DNA of 64,000 bases. Source: Streptomyces sp. RB17 (GTDB lineage Bacteria; Actinomycetota; Actinomycetes; Streptomycetales; Streptomycetaceae). Positions 7,522 to 15,700 of this stretch are shown in pieces (the first letter of the stretch is position 1; each line of letters begins with the position of its first letter). The position numbers were made by a program, and so were the translations under genes. The notes under the pieces were generated by a model. That model was not told where the DNA came from. It saw only the letters and a list, made by a program, of their open reading frames with translations, and did not search any database. The stretch covers positions 1,364,923 to 1,428,922 of the forward strand of contig NZ_WEGL01000002.1 in assembly GCF_009604455.1 (NCBI RefSeq), given 5' to 3'.

Positions 7522-9351
7522 TCAGCCCAGGTCGAAGGTGTTGGGCAGCCCCAGCCGATGGCGTACCTCGTCGACCCGCTTCAGGGGCTCCAGCTCCGGC
7601 GGGCGGAACAGTTCCCAGACGCGACACCGATCGAGGTCCGAATTGTCCGCATCGAGCAGCGCGTTGACCGCTCGCCGTGCGGACTCGTTGGCGCCCTCCA
7701 TCGTGGCCAGGTCCACGTCCGTACGGACGTAGTCGCCGGCGAGGAAGAAGTTCGGCACTCTGGTGCGGGCCGAGGGCCGGTTGTAGAGGGTGCCCGTGGG
7801 GTGGATGAGGAGCTGCTCGCGGTTGCGCGGGTCGGGGCCGCCGAGACCCGTCACGGCCGGGTCCATGAACCAGCCGAGTCGGTCCTCGTCGGTGAGGGTC
7901 GTCTTGCCCGAGTCGTTCAGCCCGTCCTTCAGCTGGGCCCAGAGTTCGGCGACGATCTCGTCCTTGGTGCACTCGCGGGCGGTCTTGCCGTACAGGATGC
8001 CGGGTTTGTCCCACTCGGAGATGATCGTGGACAGACATTCATGGGCCCGCCCGTCCCCATAGTCGCGCGAAAAGTCCCGTACGTCCCAGAACTGGGCCTG
8101 TCCGATGCCGGTCACCGCCCAGGGTGAGTCGAGGCAGTTGATGTGCCCGTGCACGACGGGGGTGGGCGTGCGCAGATAGAACATCACGCCGGTCATCCAG
8201 TCCGTCTTCAGCGCGTCGCACCGGCCGAGCTGCGGGTCGGCCGCGCGCAGGGCCCGGCCCCAGGTGGCGCGGGCGTGTTCGACGGGCATCGCCGAGACGT
8301 AGTGGTCGGCGGTGACCGTGCGTTCCGGGCCGCCGTCACGCGGCGCGACACGGACGCCGGTCACGCGGCCGCCCTCGTACAGCACCTCCCGGACCTCCGT
8401 GCCGAGCACGAACTCGACGCCGAGGGAGCGCAGACACCGCTCCCAGGGATCGATCCAGGCCTCGCTCGTCGGGGCGTTGAGCACCCGGTCGACGTCGGCG
8501 TCGCCGTCCACGCCCCGGCCGAGCAGGCCCCACAGGAGCAGGGCCTCGATGATGACGCGGCCGACCGTTCGCGTGGAGGCGATCTCGGCGCGGGTGGCGA
8601 CCAGATTGCGGGTCTGGCCGATGCCGAGGAGCACCTGGTACTCGGCGCTCATCTCGCCGGCCCGGATGAAGTCCCACCACGCAGTCTTCTCCCACTGATC
8701 CTCACGGCGGGCGTCGCAGCTGGTGAGGTGGACGAGCACACGGTCGGCGAAGTAGGCGGCCTCATGGGCGGGCAGCCGGGTGCCGAGGTCGAGGACGGAC
8801 AGGATCTGGTCGCGCAGCCAGGCCGGGGTGATGTCACCGGGTGCGGGCGGGGTGGTGACCCGGCGCAGGGGGAAGTGCAGGTCCGGGCGGCCTGAGCCGC
8901 GCGCGAACAACGCCTCGGTACCGCCTCGGAGGTTGTCGTGGACGCCGCCGGGATTGCCGGGGAAGGGGATGCGGCGCATGGTGTCCGGCAGGTTCCGGTA
9001 GAAGCCGGGGAAGAAGCGGAATCCGTGCTCCGCGGGAAGCGGTGCGCGACCGCCGGCGGCAGTGCCGGGGACGTCCATGGAGCGGGCCTTGCCGCCGAGG
9101 GCGTCGTAGTACTCGTAGACGGTGACGGCGTAGCCGCGTTCGGCGAGTTCATGGGCGGCGCTGAGGCCGGAGACGCCGCCGCCCAGAACGGCGACGCGCT
9201 TCTCGGACGGCGCGGCCGCGGCGCTGCCGGCGGGCCATAAGGCGGTGGCCGCGACCGATCCGCCGGCGACCGTCGCCCCGGCGGCGGCCAGGAAGCGCCT
9301 GCGGGAGTGTCCGGCGTTCTCCCGGGACTGCTGCGCGTGTTCTGTTGTCAT
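7522..9351 (-). CDS. Tat-exported FAD-dependent oxidoreductase (hydroxysqualene dehydroxylase/phytoene desaturase-like)
   Basis: The 609-residue product carries a twin-arginine signal (SRRRF at residues 16-20, then a hydrophobic stretch to about 48). The FAD dinucleotide-binding motif VAVLGGGVSGLSAAHE is at 53-68, with the YDALGGKARS loop typical of flavin amine oxidase and phytoene desaturase folds. The C-terminus has FLAGDYVRTDVDLATMEGA, the second FAD-contacting motif. Relatives include hydroxysqualene dehydroxylase-like enzymes; the substrate is not determined. No hpnCD or squalene-hopene genes lie nearby, so a hopanoid role is not supported by context. It is a single gene convergent with tetR. 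Confidence 0.85.
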   Translation of the reverse strand: MTTEHAQQSRENAGHSRRRFLAAAGATVAGGSVAATALWPAGSAAAAPSEKRVAVLGGGVSGLSAAHELAERGYAVTVYEYYDALGGKARSMDVPGTAAGGRAPLPAEHGFRFFPGFYRNLPDTMRRIPFPGNPGGVHDNLRGGTEALFARGSGRPDLHFPLRRVTTPPAPGDITPAWLRDQILSVLDLGTRLPAHEAAYFADRVLVHLTSCDARREDQWEKTAWWDFIRAGEMSAEYQVLLGIGQTRNLVATRAEIASTRTVGRVIIEALLLWGLLGRGVDGDADVDRVLNAPTSEAWIDPWERCLRSLGVEFVLGTEVREVLYEGGRVTGVRVAPRDGGPERTVTADHYVSAMPVEHARATWGRALRAADPQLGRCDALKTDWMTGVMFYLRTPTPVVHGHINCLDSPWAVTGIGQAQFWDVRDFSRDYGDGRAHECLSTIISEWDKPGILYGKTARECTKDEIVAELWAQLKDGLNDSGKTTLTDEDRLGWFMDPAVTGLGGPDPRNREQLLIHPTGTLYNRPSARTRVPNFFLAGDYVRTDVDLATMEGANESARRAVNALLDADNSDLDRCRVWELFRPPELEPLKRVDEVRHRLGLPNTFDLG

Positions 9352-9618
9352 GTGAACCGGAGCGTAGGGAGAGGCTCCTGACGCCGGAACCCTGTTCCCC
9401 CTCCACCCACAGCATCCTCACAATCACAAACGGGTCGAGTCGCCGGAGGGCGAGGAAGCTCGAGGCCTTGGCGCCATTCGCCTTGAGTGGCATCTTCTCG
9501 GCAACCATGAAGGCAGGCGCGCGAGTTATGACGTCATGGCGGAGATCCTGGTGGCCGTGAGCCGACCCTCCGTCCCAGGACGCACTATGGACGTCGGCTG
9601 TGCTGCGCCATGCGACAG

Positions 9619-9639
9619 CTGCTACCACCCTGCTACCAT
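9619..9639 (+). promoter_or_regulatory. Direct repeats and -10 box of the toxin-antitoxin operon
   Basis: CTGCTACCAC (9619-9628) and CTGCTACCAT (9630-9639) are direct repeats spaced one DNA turn apart. The second contains TACCAT, a good -10 box, only six bases before the GTG at 9646. Transcription would begin at the start codon, so a leaderless mRNA is likely, and the repeats would let the antitoxin bind over its own promoter. Confidence 0.55.
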
Positions 9640-9645
9640 GCAGAT

Positions 9646-9903
9646 GTGACTTTCACCAAGAAGCAGACGCAGGTCAGGCTGGAGGAGGACGTGCCGGAGG
9701 CCGGCAAGGCCGCCGCGCGCGCCCGCCGGCTGGACTTCAACAGGTACGTGGAGCGGCTGATCATCGAGGACACCACCGGCACTCGCGCCGCCGGCATGGC
9801 GGCTGCCCAGCGGCTCATCGATGAGCACGGCGAATTCCTTGATGATCTGGAGCAGCAGCTCGACGCCCCGTTCGAGCAGCGGCAGCCGGGCGCCGCCGCG
9901 TGA
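9646..9903 (+). CDS. Phd-type antitoxin partner of a Fic/Doc-like toxin
   Basis: The 85-residue protein begins with GTG at 9646 (VTFTKKQTQVRLEEDVPEAG). It looks like a short ribbon-helix-helix-like DNA-binding start (TQVRLEEDVPEAGKAAARARRLDFNRYVERLI, in two parts), followed by an acidic C-terminal tail (HGEFLDDLEQQLDAPFEQR) that would wrap the toxin. It overlaps the next gene by four bases (GTGA). A frame extension to 9610 exists but would run through the promoter repeats. Function as an antitoxin is inferred from size, charge and the partner gene. Confidence 0.75.
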   Translation: MTFTKKQTQVRLEEDVPEAGKAAARARRLDFNRYVERLIIEDTTGTRAAGMAAAQRLIDEHGEFLDDLEQQLDAPFEQRQPGAAA

Positions 9904-10271
9904 TCCTGTACGTCGACGAGTCCTGGCTCCTGGAAGTGGCGGAACGGGCCGGGCACCGTGACCCGGCCGCCGACGACTACGGCGTGCCCATCGCTGCCGT
10001 CGCCCGTCACCGCGGCGAGCTCCTCGATACACCCGTCTACGATGGCGCCGTCGCCCGCGCCGCCGCCCTGGTGCACACCCTGGGCCGCTGCCGCTGGCTG
10101 GAGCGCTCCAACCTCACCGTCGCCTGCGCCGTCGCCGTCATGTATCTCGAGGCCAGCAATATCCCGGTCAGCCCCACTCGCGAGCAACTGACCGCGCTCG
10201 CTCAGGAGCTGAACAACCCGCGTTGCACCGCCGCCCGGATCGCCTCGTTCCTGCGCACCTGGAAGCCCTGA
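9900..10271 (+). CDS. Fic/Doc-like toxin component lacking the catalytic histidine
   Basis: The 123-residue protein matches the actinobacterial group annotated as 'Fic family toxin component': MILYVDESWLLEVAE, then AAVARHRGEL, VYDGAVARAAALVHTLGR and CAVAVMYLEASNI. In true Fic/Doc proteins the loop after the AAALVH helix is HxFxxGNKR. Here it reads LGRCRWLERSNLTVA, keeping only the Arg/Asn positions and losing the catalytic His. GTG at 9900 overlaps the antitoxin stop, so the two are translationally coupled. The loss seems shared with relatives, so it may be a conserved variant rather than decay. Confidence 0.75.
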   Translation: MILYVDESWLLEVAERAGHRDPAADDYGVPIAAVARHRGELLDTPVYDGAVARAAALVHTLGRCRWLERSNLTVACAVAVMYLEASNIPVSPTREQLTALAQELNNPRCTAARIASFLRTWKP

Positions 10272-10322
10272 TCCCGGACCGGGGCGCGGGGCCGAGTCCT
10301 GGCGCTGGAGCTTGATGTACTT

Positions 10323-10341
10323 CGGAGCGCGGCGCGCTCCG
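10323..10341 (+). terminator. Hairpin after the toxin gene
   Basis: CGGAGCGC (10323-10330) and GCGCTCCG (10334-10341) form a perfect 8-bp stem with a 3-base loop, 51 bases after the toxin stop and before the insertion-sequence remnant. Confidence 0.45.
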
Positions 10342-10443
10342 GGCACGGCGCCGTCGATGTCGTCGACCCTCAGGACTCCTGGCGAAATGAGCGGCAGCGG
10401 CCTTGGAATGACAGACCGCCAGTTGCTGTGACCCCTACATCTG

Positions 10444-11073
10444 ATGGATCGGGGTGGGGCATGGGCACGGAGGCCGTGGGAGGTCGATGACGGGCTGTGG
10501 GAGCGGATCGCTCCGCGGCCGCCGGTGGTCGAGCGTCGGCGACGGTACCCGGGGCGCAGGCGGCTGGAGGACGGCGGGTGTCAACGGCATCCGTTTCGTG
10601 CTGTACACGGGGATCCCCTGGGAGTTCCTGCCCAAGGAGCTGGGGTACGGCTCGGTGGAGTACGCGCTGGTGCAGACTGCGGGACTGGCACCAGGCCGGG
10701 GTGTGGCAGGCCCTGCACGAGCTGCTACTCGCCGAGTTGCGGGCGGCCGACCTGCTGGACTTCTCCCGGGCCGTGGTCGACGGCTCGCACCTGCGGGCGA
10801 TGAAGGGCGGTGCGAAGACCGGGCCCTCTCCGGTGGACCGAGGCAGGACCGGCAGCAAGCACCACGTGATCGTGGAAGCCCAGGGCATCCCACTCGCCGC
10901 CACGCTGACAGGCGGAAACCGCCACGACGTCACCCAGCTCATGCCCCTGGTCCACGCCATCCCGACGGTCAACGGCAAGCGCGGGCGTCCCCGTCGACGC
11001 CCCGAGCTGGTGTACGCCGACCGCGGCTACGACTACGACACCTACCGCTGTGACCTGCGTGGCCTGGGTAACC
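10444..11073 (+). pseudogene. IS5-type transposase, frameshifted and 3'-truncated
   Basis: Three frames must be joined to read one DDE transposase: WEVDDGLWERIAPRPP (from 10444), then FVLYTGIPWEFLPKELGYGS (about 10590), then RLRDWHQAGVWQALHELLLAEL, VVDGSHLRAMKGG, GPSPVDRGRTGSKHH and ADRGYDYDTYRCDLRGLG up to about 11073. The DDE aspartates (VVDGS, YADRG) remain, but the C-terminal third with the final glutamate is missing. The element ends about ten bases before the stop codon of the next gene, so it is cut there. Confidence 0.8.
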
Positions 11074-11082
11074 GCCTTCGCT

Positions 11083-12273
11083 CTACTGCTCTGGCGACGG
11101 CTGGAGACCTCCCTCTGACCCCAATCCATAGGGCTGGGCGTCGTTGTCGCTGCCGAAGTCGGGCACATCGGCGGACAGCAGATGTTCGGCGCCGCCTTCG
11201 AGGGCCTTGGCCGTCTCGGTGGAGCGGGGGAGCATGGTCTTCTCGTAGGTGCGGATGGCGTCGTCGACGGTGGCGGCGTTCGCGAGAGCGAGGGCGAGTT
11301 CGCTGGCGTCGAGCATGGCGAGGTTGACGCCGACGCCGAGCGGGGGCATGAGGTGGGCGGCGTCACCGAGCAGGGTCACCGTCGGGTTGTGTTCCCAGAT
11401 ATGCGGGACCGGGAGAGCGAAGATCGGGCGGTCGACGTAGGGGCCGTCGTTTTCGGTGATCATCTGGCGCATGCGGGGCGACCAGGCGGCGTATTCATTC
11501 AAGAGCAGGGCCCGGATGCCGTCGGTGTCCTCGACGGTCAGGCCGCTCGCGCTGATCCAGTCGACCGGGACTCGTTGGATGATGTAAACGCGGATGTGGT
11601 TTCCGCTGTTGCGCTGGGCGAACAGGCCGCGCTCGCCGTCGGCTGCGTGCGCGCTGCCCTGGCCCACCAGCTCGGCGATGTGCGGGTGCCGGTTCTCGAT
11701 GTCGGTGAACCATGCCTCCAGAAAGCTCACCCCGGTGTACCTGGGGACGGCGGGGGACACGGCCGGGCGCACCCGGGAGGAGGCGCCGTCGGCGCCGATG
11801 ACCAGATCGGTCTCGATGCTTGTGCCGTCGGCGAAGTGCAACCGCCGCGGCCCGTCGGCGGGTCCGCTGATCGTGTCGAGGGCGCGGCCCCAGTGCACGG
11901 TTCCCGGCTGTACGGAGTCGAGCAGCAGGTTGCGCAGCTGGCCGCGGTCGATTTCCGGCTTGAACAGCTCGTCGGCCTCCGGGACTTGATGGGACGTGAT
12001 CGTGCCGCTCGGGTCCATCCGGCGCATTTCCTGGCCTTCGGGGCGGGCCAGTGTGAAGAACTCGTCGAGCAGGCCGGCTTCGCGCAGGGCGAACTGGCCG
12101 TTGTCGGCGTGCAGGTCGAGAGTGCCGCCCTGGTTGCGTGCGTCGGGGCCCGGGTCGCGGTCGTAGACGGTGACCGCTATACCGCGCTGCTGGAGGATGC
12201 GGGCGCAGGTCAGTCCGCCAGGTCCGGCACCGATGATGCTGATGCGGGCCCGGGCGGGCTCAGGGGACTTCAT
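11083..12273 (-). CDS. FAD-dependent monooxygenase, TetX-like
   Basis: The 396-residue enzyme is a group A flavoprotein monooxygenase. The FAD-binding motif IIGAGPGGLT is at residues 13-22, NQGGTLDLHADNGQFAL matches the region that is GGTLDLH in TetX, and GDAAHLMPPLGVGVN (303-317) is the second FAD motif. TetX enzymes hydroxylate tetracyclines; whether this one does is unknown, and the family is broad. The ATG at 12273 has AAAGGAA upstream. The gene is divergent from a TetR regulator with a shared operator. Its last residues (YGLGSEGGLQPSPEQ) abut the truncated transposase, so its natural C-terminus may have been altered. Confidence 0.85.
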   Translation of the reverse strand: MKSPEPARARISIIGAGPGGLTCARILQQRGIAVTVYDRDPGPDARNQGGTLDLHADNGQFALREAGLLDEFFTLARPEGQEMRRMDPSGTITSHQVPEADELFKPEIDRGQLRNLLLDSVQPGTVHWGRALDTISGPADGPRRLHFADGTSIETDLVIGADGASSRVRPAVSPAVPRYTGVSFLEAWFTDIENRHPHIAELVGQGSAHAADGERGLFAQRNSGNHIRVYIIQRVPVDWISASGLTVEDTDGIRALLLNEYAAWSPRMRQMITENDGPYVDRPIFALPVPHIWEHNPTVTLLGDAAHLMPPLGVGVNLAMLDASELALALANAATVDDAIRTYEKTMLPRSTETAKALEGGAEHLLSADVPDFGSDNDAQPYGLGSEGGLQPSPEQ

Positions 12274-12426
12274 GGTTGTTCCTTTCAGTCGCGAAGAGAA
12301 GAGGGGGACGAGCAGGGCTGGGCGGCGTCGGCCCTCGAGACCGGACGTGCCACGCAGAGGAGCCGTGATGACCAGGCCGACGAGGACGCGCCGCTCACGT
12401 ACTCGCAATGCCCATACAATCAGAGC

Positions 12427-12453
12427 AAGTAGAAAAGTACAACGACTCTACTT
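12427..12453. promoter_or_regulatory. Shared operator between the monooxygenase and TetR genes
   Basis: AAGTAGA (12427-12433) and TCTACTT (12447-12453) form a perfect inverted repeat with a 13-base spacer in an AT-rich stretch. A third half-site, TCTACTA, follows at 12464-12470 and overlaps a -10-like TACTAT. This is the expected place for TetR to repress both divergent genes. Confidence 0.6.
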
Positions 12454-12487
12454 AGCGAGAGATTCTACTATCGGGTACGCTCTAGCC

Positions 12488-13081
12488 ATGACCGTGCCCC
12501 CTGTCAGCCGCCGCGACCGCAAGAAGGCGGCCACCCGGCAGGCGATCGCCGACGCCGCGCTGCAACTCTTCCTGGAGCGCGGCTACGATCAAGTGAGCAT
12601 CCGTGACATCGCCGACGCCGCCGACGTGTCGACCGCTACCGTGTTCAAGCACTTCAGCGGCAAAGAAGCGCTGGTCTTCGACCAGGACGAAGACCGAGAG
12701 TCTGAATTGATCGCCGCGGTGCGGCAGCGCCCCTCCGGGCAGAGCATCCTCGACGCCCTCCGACAGCACGTCCTGGACACCTGGCCATCGATCGAGGCGC
12801 ATCCTCAGGCGGCCGAGTTCACCCACCTGGTGAACTCCACGCCGGTGCTGCGCGCCTACGCCGAACGCATGTGGACCCGGTACACCGACAGCCTCAGCGC
12901 AGCCGTCGCCGACGAGTTCGGCGTGGACCACGACAACCTCGCATGTATGGCTCTTGCCCGATTCGTACTCGACATCCCGGTCCTCGCTCGCGGCAGGCAG
13001 GACCGCCGGGCCGCCATCGAGGCAATCTTCGACATCCTCACCCACGGCTGGGAACCGCCAAGCAAGCCGGTCGCGCCGTAG
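12488..13081 (+). CDS. TetR/AcrR family regulator of the TetX-like gene
   Basis: The 197-residue protein has the TetR DNA-binding domain at residues 10-60 (RKKAATRQAIADAALQLF, YDQVSIRDIADAADVS, TATVFKHFSGKEALV) and a C-terminal ligand domain ending in HGWEPPSKPVAP. I start it at 12488, although the frame is open from 12170, because the upstream part overlaps the divergent gene and its promoter. Divergent placement and the inverted repeats between the genes indicate that it controls the monooxygenase and itself. The ligand is unknown but may be the monooxygenase substrate. Confidence 0.9.
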   Translation: MTVPPVSRRDRKKAATRQAIADAALQLFLERGYDQVSIRDIADAADVSTATVFKHFSGKEALVFDQDEDRESELIAAVRQRPSGQSILDALRQHVLDTWPSIEAHPQAAEFTHLVNSTPVLRAYAERMWTRYTDSLSAAVADEFGVDHDNLACMALARFVLDIPVLARGRQDRRAAIEAIFDILTHGWEPPSKPVAP

Positions 13082-13535
13082 CGCCTACACCGTTTCCTGA
13101 GCCCGTCCTCCACCAGCCCCGGCTGGTCCCACCACGCGTTTCTGCCGGACCCACCCCTGCCTGGCAACGAGAACTGACATCCCGTCATCCCGAGCAGTCA
13201 GCACCTCATTCTGGTCACAGTCCTCAGTCGGCGCTGGGCCTGTCGGGTGACGGCGGAGGATCCGTGCGCGGACCGGCGGCCGGTGTGTATTCGAGACACT
13301 GAAGTGGTCGGCGAGCGTGATCTGAGGTCAGTCGATCAGGCCCTCCACCTGGGTGGACGATGTAGCGGCACCCGCAGAGTCGGCGTTCACGTAACAGTCA
13401 CCCGTGAGTCGGCAGGCGGGCAGGCGGGCAGGCGGAGCTTGACGATGTGCGAGGGCTCGCGGGGGCGAGGGCTGGTCGAGCGCTCCGCCGCCCGGCGGAA
13501 GGGATTCAGGTTCATATGCGTGGAGTGACCTGGCG
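13082..13535. other. Gap with short repeats, no gene recognised
   Basis: No frame has a start signal or family match. Bases 13411-13435 hold three tandem copies of the octamer GGCAGGCG. The end nearest the L,D-transpeptidase gene holds the hairpin listed separately. Confidence 0.5.
13484..13499 (-). terminator. Hairpin downstream of the L,D-transpeptidase gene
   Basis: TCCGCC (13484-13489) and GGCGGA (13494-13499) make a 6-bp stem with loop GCCC, 36 bases beyond the stop codon on the minus strand. It is short, so this is a tentative terminator. Confidence 0.35.
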
Positions 13536-14777
13536 TCAGCTGGCCGCGCTGCCCGAGACCCACTCGGTCCACGGCATGTTCCAGTCGCTGAGGCCGTTGT
13601 CCGGGGCCAACGTGGTCTTGTCCTCGGAGTTCTTGACGATGACGACGTCACCGATCATCGAGTTGTCGAAGAACCACGCGGCGGGCTGCTTGCCGTCGCC
13701 GCCGCCCTTGACGTCCTTCAGGCCCACGCAGCCGTGGCTGGTGTTGGCCTTGCCGAAGATCGAGTCGGCGCCCCAGTAGTTGCCGTGGATGAACGTGCCT
13801 GAGGCGGTCAGGCGCATGGCGTGCGGTACGGCGTCGATGTCGTACGCGGGCTTGCCGTCCTTCTTCGTGAGGCCGACGCTCGCACCGTTCATATGGATCT
13901 GCCTGTACTTCTCGGCGATGACCATCTGACCGTTGTACGTCGGGTGCTCGGGGCTGCCGGACGAGATCGGGATGGTCTTGATCGTCTTGCCGTCCCGTAC
14001 GACGGTCATCTGCTTCGTCTTGGCGTCGACGGTGCTGATCTGGCTCCGGCCGATCTTGAACGTGACCGTCTTCTGGATGCCGTGGAGGGTGAGCTTGACG
14101 GTGACGGTGGAGCCGGGCTTCCAGTAGTTCTCGGGGCGGAAGTCCAGACGGCCGTCGTTGAACCAGTGACCGACGACACGCTGGCCGCTGCTGGAGCTGA
14201 CCTGGATTTTCGACTCTACGGCGGCCTTGTCGCTGATCGCCTTGTCGAAGTTGACCGTCACCGGCATGCCCACGCCGACGGTCGAGCCGTCCTCGGGGGA
14301 GAGGTGCCCGATGAAGTCGTTGGCCGGGGAGACCGTGGTGATCGTGGCGTTCCCGGTGACGGAGCGGCCCTTGGCGTCCTCGGCCTCCGCGGCGACCTGA
14401 TACTTGGTGGCCCGCTCCAGCCGGCCGTTCGGCTTCCAGGACGTGCCGTCCGCGGACAGGGTGCCCGAGATCTCGGCACCGGTCGCGACGGCGGTCATGG
14501 TCACCTTGGTGAGCCTGCCGTTGCTGACGGTGACCTTGACGGGGCCGTTGATCCCGACGTTGTAGGCACCTTGCCCAGGCGTGATCTTTATTCGGGCGTC
14601 GGAAGCGTCCTGAGCGCCGGCCTGATCTCCCCGCGCCGGCGATGTCGGATGGTTCGCAGTGTCGTTGCCGCTGGTGGCAGCGTTGCTGGTACCGCCGAGG
14701 GCCGTGAGTGCGAGTACGCCGCCGAGTGCGCCGGCCGTAGCCATCAGCCCGGTGCTTCGCTTACGTGCCGTGATCAA
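13536..14777 (-). CDS. Exported L,D-transpeptidase with Ig-like domains
   Basis: This protein should make 3-3 cross-links in peptidoglycan outside the membrane. I favour the TTG at 14777, eight bases after GGGAG, giving 413 residues; the frame continues to 14864 through a duplicated leader. Residues 1-35 are a signal sequence (LMATAGALGGVLALTALGG). Two Ig-like domains follow (about 60-155 and 156-245). The YkuD catalytic domain has HGNYWG (His 331) and the active-site SHGCVGL with His 348 and Cys 350. Relatives are lipoproteins with a Cys in the LTAxGG position; here that residue is Leu, so lipid anchoring seems lost. That comparison is from memory of the family. Confidence 0.88.
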   Translation of the reverse strand: MITARKRSTGLMATAGALGGVLALTALGGTSNAATSGNDTANHPTSPARGDQAGAQDASDARIKITPGQGAYNVGINGPVKVTVSNGRLTKVTMTAVATGAEISGTLSADGTSWKPNGRLERATKYQVAAEAEDAKGRSVTGNATITTVSPANDFIGHLSPEDGSTVGVGMPVTVNFDKAISDKAAVESKIQVSSSSGQRVVGHWFNDGRLDFRPENYWKPGSTVTVKLTLHGIQKTVTFKIGRSQISTVDAKTKQMTVVRDGKTIKTIPISSGSPEHPTYNGQMVIAEKYRQIHMNGASVGLTKKDGKPAYDIDAVPHAMRLTASGTFIHGNYWGADSIFGKANTSHGCVGLKDVKGGGDGKQPAAWFFDNSMIGDVVIVKNSEDKTTLAPDNGLSDWNMPWTEWVSGSAAS

Positions 14778-14800
14778 ACGCTTCTCCCATGCCGCTGGTC

Positions 14801-14849
14801 GTTGAATCCATGGAGCTGCTTTACCTGAGTTGAATCCATGGAGCTGCTT
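14801..14849. repeat. Tandem duplication upstream of the L,D-transpeptidase
   Basis: The 21 bases at 14801-14821 (starting GTTGAATCCATGGAGC) are repeated exactly at 14829-14849, a 28-base period, and the similarity continues for a few more bases (TTACCTGAG against TTACCCGAG). The duplication lies in the 5' leader of the minus-strand gene and would alter its upstream spacing. Confidence 0.8.
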
Positions 14850-15014
14850 ACCCGAGGAGTGCAATCGGCTTTAAAGGACTACTTTTATTCATTCATCCTG
14901 TTTAAGGGAATAAATTGTGATGAAATCCACGCGCAGCGAGAACGCCGCCGAGACAGCGGCCCGGGCCTGCCCTTCATCGCGGCGCGCGTGCGGATCCGGG
15001 CGCGGGCGATCTTC

Positions 15015-15695
15015 CGCTGGGACAGCCATGCCGCGTTGTCATGGCATACGGCCCGCGGCCACTTCCGGCCGAGATGCAAGGCGCTCCAGGGCGTGGAGCT
15101 GGTGGACGTAGCCGAGCAGAACGCGGTCGCCAAGCGCGGCGAGCCGGGCCAGGGCATGGCGGAAGACCGGCATGCAGTCCTCGGGGAAGTCGGTGAACGC
15201 CATCGTCGTGTCGACCCGTACCTGGTTGTACCACGCGAGCGATCCGTTCGGGACCGGTGAGCTTGCCGGCCGCGGGTCCGGAGCCGCAGTGGATCACCAC
15301 GGGAATCAGCGCCTCGGCCGGCAACCCCAGGCCGACTGGAGAAGTTCGTCGGCCGGGTCGTAGGCCCCACCTGTACATGCGCCTTGAACATACGCGCGCC
15401 CGCTTCGACGACCTCACGGACGTACGTCGCGACGCCCGGCTCGGGGTGGAGGGGCGCGGTGTAGAGACAGTCGGAGCTTGTGTGGGTAGGGCATCGCGGT
15501 ACCGGCCGGTCGCCGAACTCCCGGAGCCGGGCTGTACGTTCCGACTCCCCCTCCGCTAGGAGACCGGCCACTCGATGCCCCGAGCAGTGGTCCGCCCGTG
15601 TCGAAGTAGTCCCAGACCTTGTACCGGACACGCTCGGGCATGAGGGGCGTGTGGACGTCGACCAGGCCGGGCAGACCGACCGGCCCCAGAAAGAC
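15015..15695 (-). pseudogene. Amidohydrolase-family gene broken by frameshifts
   Basis: Minus-strand reading in successive frames gives GLPGLVDVHTPLMPERVRYKVWDYFD (in two parts), then HPEPGVATYVREVVEAGARMFKAHVQVG, then PVVIHCGSGPAAGKLTGPERIARV, and finally RAVCHDNAA. In order these are the metal-binding HxH (VDVHT), a mid-barrel segment, the third metal ligand VVIHCGSGP and the terminal HDNAARL block of an amidohydrolase/TIM-barrel hydrolase. At least three frame changes separate them, so no enzyme can be made. The first HxH is already degraded to HTP. The substrate of the ancestor is unknown. Confidence 0.75.
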
Positions 15696-15700
15696 GGACC

